From Halomonas sp. QHL1 (lineage in GTDB: Bacteria > Pseudomonadota > Gammaproteobacteria > Pseudomonadales > Halomonadaceae), in NCBI RefSeq assembly GCF_001882345.1, contig NZ_MINL01000001.1, forward strand, positions 3,543,852 to 3,607,851: DNA of 64,000 nt, in the 5' to 3' direction. The notes beneath the pieces were generated by a model. The model searched no databases, had not been told where the DNA came from, and saw nothing but the letters and a program-made list of their open reading frames with translations. This document shows, piece by piece, positions 60,785-64,000 of this stretch. Made by a program: the position numbers and the translations under genes. Positions within the stretch are counted from its first letter, which is position 1. Every line of letters begins with the position of its first letter.

Positions 60785-62035
60785 ATGGCACTATACGTAC
60801 AGAAGTTCGGCGGCACTTCGGTGGGCTCTGTCGAGCGTATCAAGGCCGTAGCGGAAAAGGTTAAGGGCTTCCGCGATCAAGGCCACCAGGTAGTGGTCGT
60901 GGTCTCCGCCATGAGCGGCGAAACTAATCGACTTACCGATATGGCGCAGGCGCTTAACGAAGACCCCGCGCCGCGCGAGATGGATATGCTGCTGTCGACC
61001 GGTGAGCAGGTGACTATTTCACTGCTTGCTATGGCGCTTCAGCAAATCGGTGTGCCAGCCACTTCGCACACTGGCGCCCAGGTAGGCATCCACACCGATA
61101 GCGCCTATACCAAGGCGCGTATCCAGCGCATTGAAACCGAAGACCTGAAGGCCGACCTGGAAGCTGGGCAGGTAGTGGTCGTGGCCGGGTTCCAAGGGGT
61201 TGATGATGACGGCAATATCACTACCCTGGGCCGCGGCGGTTCCGACACCACGGGTGTGGCGCTAGCCGCCGCGCTGGGTGCCGATGAGTGCCAGATTTAT
61301 ACCGATGTTGACGGGGTATACACCACCGACCCCCGCGTATGCTCCAAAGCTCAGCGCTTAACGAGCATCACCGTCGAAGAGATGCTGGAACTGGCCAGTC
61401 TCGGCTCTAAAGTGCTGCAGATCCGCGCGGTAGAGTTTGCCGGTAAGTACAACGTACCCCTGCGGGTGCTGTCGAGCTTTGAAGATGGCCCCGGTACCCT
61501 AATTGTTGCAGAAGCCGACCAAGACGAGGACGCTATGGAAGAACCACTGATCTCCGGTATCGCCTTTACCAAGAATGAAGCAAAATTAACCCTGCTTAAT
61601 ACGCCGGATGTGCCGGGCGTGGCATCGCGTATTCTGGGCCCGATTGCCGATGCCAATATCGAAGTCGATATGATCGTGCAGAACGTGGCGCCAGCCGGTG
61701 ACTATACCGACTTTACCTTTACGGTTGCCAAGGGCGATTACAAAGCTACTAAGAAACTGCTTGAAGAGACGGTGATCCCTGATCTGGGCGGCGGTGAGCT
61801 GCGTGGCGATGACAATATCGCTAAGGTTTCTTTAGTGGGTGTTGGCATGCGTTCTCACGCGGGTGTAGCGTCAAAAATGTTCCGCGTACTAGCCGATGAA
61901 AACGTCAATATCCGTATGGTTTCCACCTCTGAGATCAAAATTTCGGTCGTTATTGATGAGAAACATATGGAACTTGCCGTTAACGCATTACACAAAGCTT
62001 TTGGTTTAGATAAGGCAGATATCGAATCTGAATAA
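60785..62035 (+). CDS. lysC: Aspartate kinase
   Basis: A 416-residue enzyme phosphorylating aspartate, the entry to lysine, threonine, methionine and (in halophiles) ectoine synthesis. The kinase domain begins [20 protein letters not shown] and includes [14 protein letters not shown] and [19 protein letters not shown]. Two ACT regulatory domains cover about 265-410 ([16 protein letters not shown] and [14 protein letters not shown]). The short upstream region (about 85 bases, mostly the alaS terminator) has no room for a lysine riboswitch, so control is probably by feedback. Confidence 0.95.
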   Translation: MALYVQKFGGTSVGSVERIKAVAEKVKGFRDQGHQVVVVVSAMSGETNRLTDMAQALNEDPAPREMDMLLSTGEQVTISLLAMALQQIGVPATSHTGAQVGIHTDSAYTKARIQRIETEDLKADLEAGQVVVVAGFQGVDDDGNITTLGRGGSDTTGVALAAALGADECQIYTDVDGVYTTDPRVCSKAQRLTSITVEEMLELASLGSKVLQIRAVEFAGKYNVPLRVLSSFEDGPGTLIVAEADQDEDAMEEPLISGIAFTKNEAKLTLLNTPDVPGVASRILGPIADANIEVDMIVQNVAPAGDYTDFTFTVAKGDYKATKKLLEETVIPDLGGGELRGDDNIAKVSLVGVGMRSHAGVASKMFRVLADENVNIRMVSTSEIKISVVIDEKHMELAVNALHKAFGLDKADIESE

Positions 62036-62105
62036 CATTTATGCCTTAAACCTTCTACGCTGAGGGGGTACTTGCTGCCGTGTGGTGGTGAGCTTTCTTT
62101 CAACG

Positions 62106-62221
62106 GGAGGTATAAGGTGTCATGGAGCCGGAGTGATTGGTGACAGGCAGCACTATGCCGCATAATGGCTTGGTGTTGCCTCCGGCTGACATATCCCGTT
62201 GCATAAAACGACTGAAAAGGA
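62106..62221 (+). promoter_or_regulatory. csrA leader with GGA motifs, possible CsrA autoregulation
   Basis: The csrA upstream region carries GGA triplets at 62106, 62124, 62130 and 62219, the last inside the ribosome binding site AAGGAGA. CsrA is known to repress its own translation in E. coli through such sites; here this is inference. Confidence 0.4.
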
Positions 62222-62229
62222 GATCAGCC

Positions 62230-62418
62230 ATGCTCATCCTAACTCGCCGTGTTGGCGAAACCCTGATGATCGGTGATGAAATCACCGTCACCGTGCTAGG
62301 TGTGAAAGGCAATCAAGTACGTATTGGCGTAAATGCGCCTAAAGACGTAGCAGTTCATCGTGAAGAGATTTACCAGCGTATTCAGCGTGAACGAAACAGT
62401 GAAAACGAAGTGGAATAA
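62230..62418 (+). CDS. csrA: Carbon storage regulator CsrA/RsmA
   Basis: A 62-residue dimeric RNA-binding protein that represses or activates mRNAs by binding GGA motifs near ribosome binding sites. It begins [20 protein letters not shown], with the RNA-contacting strand 1 (Leu4, Arg6) and strand 5 region [16 protein letters not shown] (Arg44 essential in homologues) intact. AAGGAGA stands just before ATG 62230. Its likely antagonist RNA is encoded at 52097. Located between lysC and the tRNA-Ser gene, as in many gammaproteobacteria. Confidence 0.97.
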   Translation: MLILTRRVGETLMIGDEITVTVLGVKGNQVRIGVNAPKDVAVHREEIYQRIQRERNSENEVE

Positions 62419-62552
62419 GACTTGCGGGCTCGCACGATGAAACGATGCTTAAAGCGTAAGCTTAGTTGTAAGATATGGCCGGTGCGAAAAAAAATCCGTA
62501 GAAGACTAGACACAAGAAGGCTAAATCGGTAATATTCGCGCCGTGCCGTTGA

Positions 62553-62645
62553 GGAGAGGTGGCCGAGTGGCTGAAGGCGCTCCCCTGCTAAGGGAGTATA
62601 GGGTTTATAGCCCTATCGAGGGTTCGAATCCCTCTCTCTCCGCCA
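62553..62645 (+). tRNA. tRNA-Ser (GCT anticodon)
   Basis: Class II tRNA with a long variable arm and encoded CCA (62643-62645). The acceptor GGAGAGG pairs with TCTCTCC; the anticodon loop CTGCTAA carries GCT (62587-62589); the T-arm contains GGTTCGAATCC. It reads AGC/AGT codons. It lies after csrA, as in related genomes. Confidence 0.96.
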
Positions 62646-62691
62646 ATCGCATGGCCAGTACTTAGTTAGTAAGTATGCGGTCACAAGGTAT

Positions 62692-62768
62692 GCGCCCGTA
62701 GCTCAGCTGGATAGAGTACCTGACTACGAATCAGGGGGTCGGAGGTTCGAATCCTCCCGGGCGCGCCA
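62692..62768 (+). tRNA. tRNA-Arg (ACG anticodon), copy 1
   Basis: 77 bases with encoded CCA. Acceptor GCGCCCG pairs with CGGGCGC; the D-arm has AGCTCAGCTGGATAGAG; the anticodon loop CTACGAA contains ACG (inosine-modified in vivo, reading CGU/CGC/CGA); the T-arm has GGTTCGAATCC. Confidence 0.97.
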
Positions 62769-62852
62769 CCTTCTTGATACTTGTTAGTAATCTAGTAGCA
62801 GCCGATGTGGTTGCAAAGTGTCAGGATCAGTAAAAGTTAGCCGCAACATCAC

Positions 62853-62929
62853 GCGCCCGTAGCTCAGCTGGATAGAGTACCTGACTACGAATCAGGGGGT
62901 CGGAGGTTCGAATCCTCCCGGGCGCGCCA
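62853..62929 (+). tRNA. tRNA-Arg (ACG anticodon), copy 2
   Basis: Identical in sequence to the copy at 62692, including CCA, separated by an 84-base unrelated spacer. A terminator follows at once, so the tRNA-Ser and both tRNA-Arg genes probably form one transcript. Confidence 0.97.
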
Positions 62930-62935
62930 GATTCC

Positions 62936-62966
62936 AAAACCCGCTCTCTTATTTAGAGCGGGTTTT
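62936..62966 (+). terminator. Intrinsic terminator of the tRNA operon
   Basis: AAAACCCGCTCT (62936-62947) pairs with AGAGCGGGTTTT (62955-62966), loop of 7, ending in TTTT. Confidence 0.9.
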
Positions 62967-63038
62967 CTGTTTCCAGCCTGACCACCAGTTTCCAGCCTGA
63001 CCGGAAGTAGCTCGCGCCCCGGTCTTGCGATCGTGTGT

Positions 63039-63072
63039 AGCGCCCCCGCTTTGCGGTAGGGCGCTTTTTTTT
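63039..63072 (+). terminator. Second intrinsic terminator between the tRNA operon and dusC
   Basis: AGCGCCC (63039-63045) pairs with GGGCGCT (63059-63065), enclosing CCGC/GCGG, followed by eight T (63065-63072). Just upstream, TTTCCAGCCTGACC occurs twice (62970-62983, 62989-63002). Confidence 0.85.
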
Positions 63073-63103
63073 GCCTGTTAAATGGGTGGCTGCGACAGAG
63101 GGG

Positions 63104-64000
63104 TTAAACCAGTACGGCGTGCTGTTCGTCGACGACGAGGCTGTCGAGCAGTTGATCTAGCTCGGTGAGGCGCTTTACGCGCTGAAAATTCTGCTCAGCT
63201 TCACTGCTGCCTTGGCGCATTTGCGCGAGCCACTGCTTTACCAGCGAGACCACGACGCGGTCTGGTAGTTTTTGGCGCTGTAGAGCGGCGTACTCTTTGA
63301 GCACATTGGCGCGCATCGCCCAGTTGCTTTCAGGCAGCCGCTCGCCGGTTCGCAGCCAATGGCGAATGCGTGGTGCCAACCAAGGGTCGGCCAGTGCGCT
63401 GCGCCCCAGCATTACGTCGCGACATCCTGACAGGGTGCGGGCCTTCCAGTAATCTTCCAGCGTCCAGATATCGCCATTGGCGACAACCGGAATGCTCACC
63501 TGGCGGCGAATTTTGCCGATCCACTCCCAGTGCGCTGGAGGGCGGTAGCCCTCGTCTCGGGTGCGCGCATGCACCACCAGCTGTGCGGCACCACCTGCTT
63601 CGGTGGCTTGGGCGCAGGCCACCGCTAAGCGGCGGTTAGCGAAGCCCAGGCGAATCTTGGCGGTCACGGGGATTTCCCCGTCTAAAGCGTCGTGAACGGC
63701 TTTAACCGCGTTATAGACGCGATCAGGCTGGCGTAGCAAAGAAGCTCCGCCATCGTGCCGGTTAACAAGTTTGGCAGGGCAGCCGAAATTAAGGTCGACG
63801 CTTACCGCGCCTAAACTAAGCGCCTGGCGCGCGTTGGCCGCCAGGGCGGCTGGGTCAGAGCCCAGCAGCTGTAAATGCACCGGAATACCGCTCGGCGTGG
63901 CCACAGGCGGTTGCGTCAGTTCGGGGCAGTGCTTATAAAACACTCTGGGTGGCAGGCGGGCATCAACCACGCGGACAAACTCGGTGACCGTCCAGTCGAA
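63104..64000 (-). CDS. dusC: tRNA-dihydrouridine(16) synthase DusC (5'-truncated by the window)
   Basis: The minus-strand frame is open to the window edge (first visible residues FDWTVTEFVRVVDARLPPRV), so the true start is outside; about 299 residues are visible. It reduces uridine 16 in tRNA D-loops using FMN and NADPH. Motifs: HLQLLGSDPAALAANAR, the SVDLNFGCPAKLVNRHDGGA active-site Cys segment, VTAKIRLGF, LVVHARTRDEGYRPPAHWEW and VVANGDIWTLEDYWKA with the MLGRSALADPWL FMN region. The EFVRVVD start and DusC-like C-terminus place it in DusC rather than DusA or DusB. It is convergent with the tRNA genes. Confidence 0.92.
   Translation of the reverse strand, partial: FDWTVTEFVRVVDARLPPRVFYKHCPELTQPPVATPSGIPVHLQLLGSDPAALAANARQALSLGAVSVDLNFGCPAKLVNRHDGGASLLRQPDRVYNAVKAVHDALDGEIPVTAKIRLGFANRRLAVACAQATEAGGAAQLVVHARTRDEGYRPPAHWEWIGKIRRQVSIPVVANGDIWTLEDYWKARTLSGCRDVMLGRSALADPWLAPRIRHWLRTGERLPESNWAMRANVLKEYAALQRQKLPDRVVVSLVKQWLAQMRQGSSEAEQNFQRVKRLTELDQLLDSLVVDEQHAVLV

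Noticed and set aside
62970..63002. Repeated TTTCCAGCCTGACC as a mobile-element target duplication
   Set aside because: Only 5 bases separate the copies, so this is a simple local duplication with no element between them.

Overview
The window reads as the chromosome of a moderately GC-rich gammaproteobacterium of the Halomonas type (Halomonadaceae). The evidence is gene order and protein style: pilMNOPQ-aroK-aroB, pyrG-kdsA-eno, fdxA-mutS-cinA/pncC-recA-recX-alaS-lysC-csrA-tRNA-Ser-tRNA-Arg, a TAXI-type TRAP transporter, and a SelO/Sir2/DinB neighbourhood. This genus-level placement is inference; no rRNA is present to settle it.

Layout. 1-7678: the tail of a GntR/FCD regulator, an acetylpolyamine-amidohydrolase-like deacetylase, then a tightly overlapping four-gene SMC operon (SMC ATPase, MksE-like, MksF-like, Toprim nuclease-like) of the MksBEFG/Wadjet class. 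7679-9952: an AT-rich islet with an unrecognised three-TM protein and a TIR/nucleoside-deoxyribosyltransferase-fold protein, probably acquired and possibly a defence module. 9953-21267: scattered housekeeping and stress genes (RNase Z, lipoprotein, FrnE-like DsbA, 24-residue membrane peptide, TSUP permease, exported MetX-like hydrolase, UbiH-family hydroxylase, sirtuin, SelO, DinB, hydrolase, thiamine-binding-like protein), plus a decayed VapB antitoxin. 21287-31864: GabT-type aminotransferase, an EAL/GGDEF pair, a CoA-transferase and glutaryl-CoA dehydrogenase under a GntR regulator, and a divergent TAXI-TRAP transporter. Together these suggest uptake and breakdown of lysine/5-aminovalerate/glutarate-type C5 compounds.

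31997-47749: PBP1A, the type IV pilus assembly operon pilMNOPQ running into the shikimate genes aroK-aroB, then glutamate synthase gltBD. 47981-64000: pyrG-kdsA-eno, a Csr/Rsm-type regulatory RNA locus with a GacA-box, fdxA, mutS, pncC, recA-recX, alaS, lysC, csrA, three tRNA genes and the 5'-truncated dusC.

Most noteworthy: (1) the SMC/Toprim operon with its SMC-first gene order; (2) the GGA-rich, GacA-box-preceded RNA at about 52097-52270, about 10 kb from csrA, its likely protein target; (3) a dispersed structured repeat of about 80-95 bp present three times (18721, 21171, 52871), whose stems differ between copies by compensatory base changes; (4) the AT-rich membrane protein plus TIR-like protein; (5) a 24-residue membrane peptide with its own ribosome binding site and terminator.
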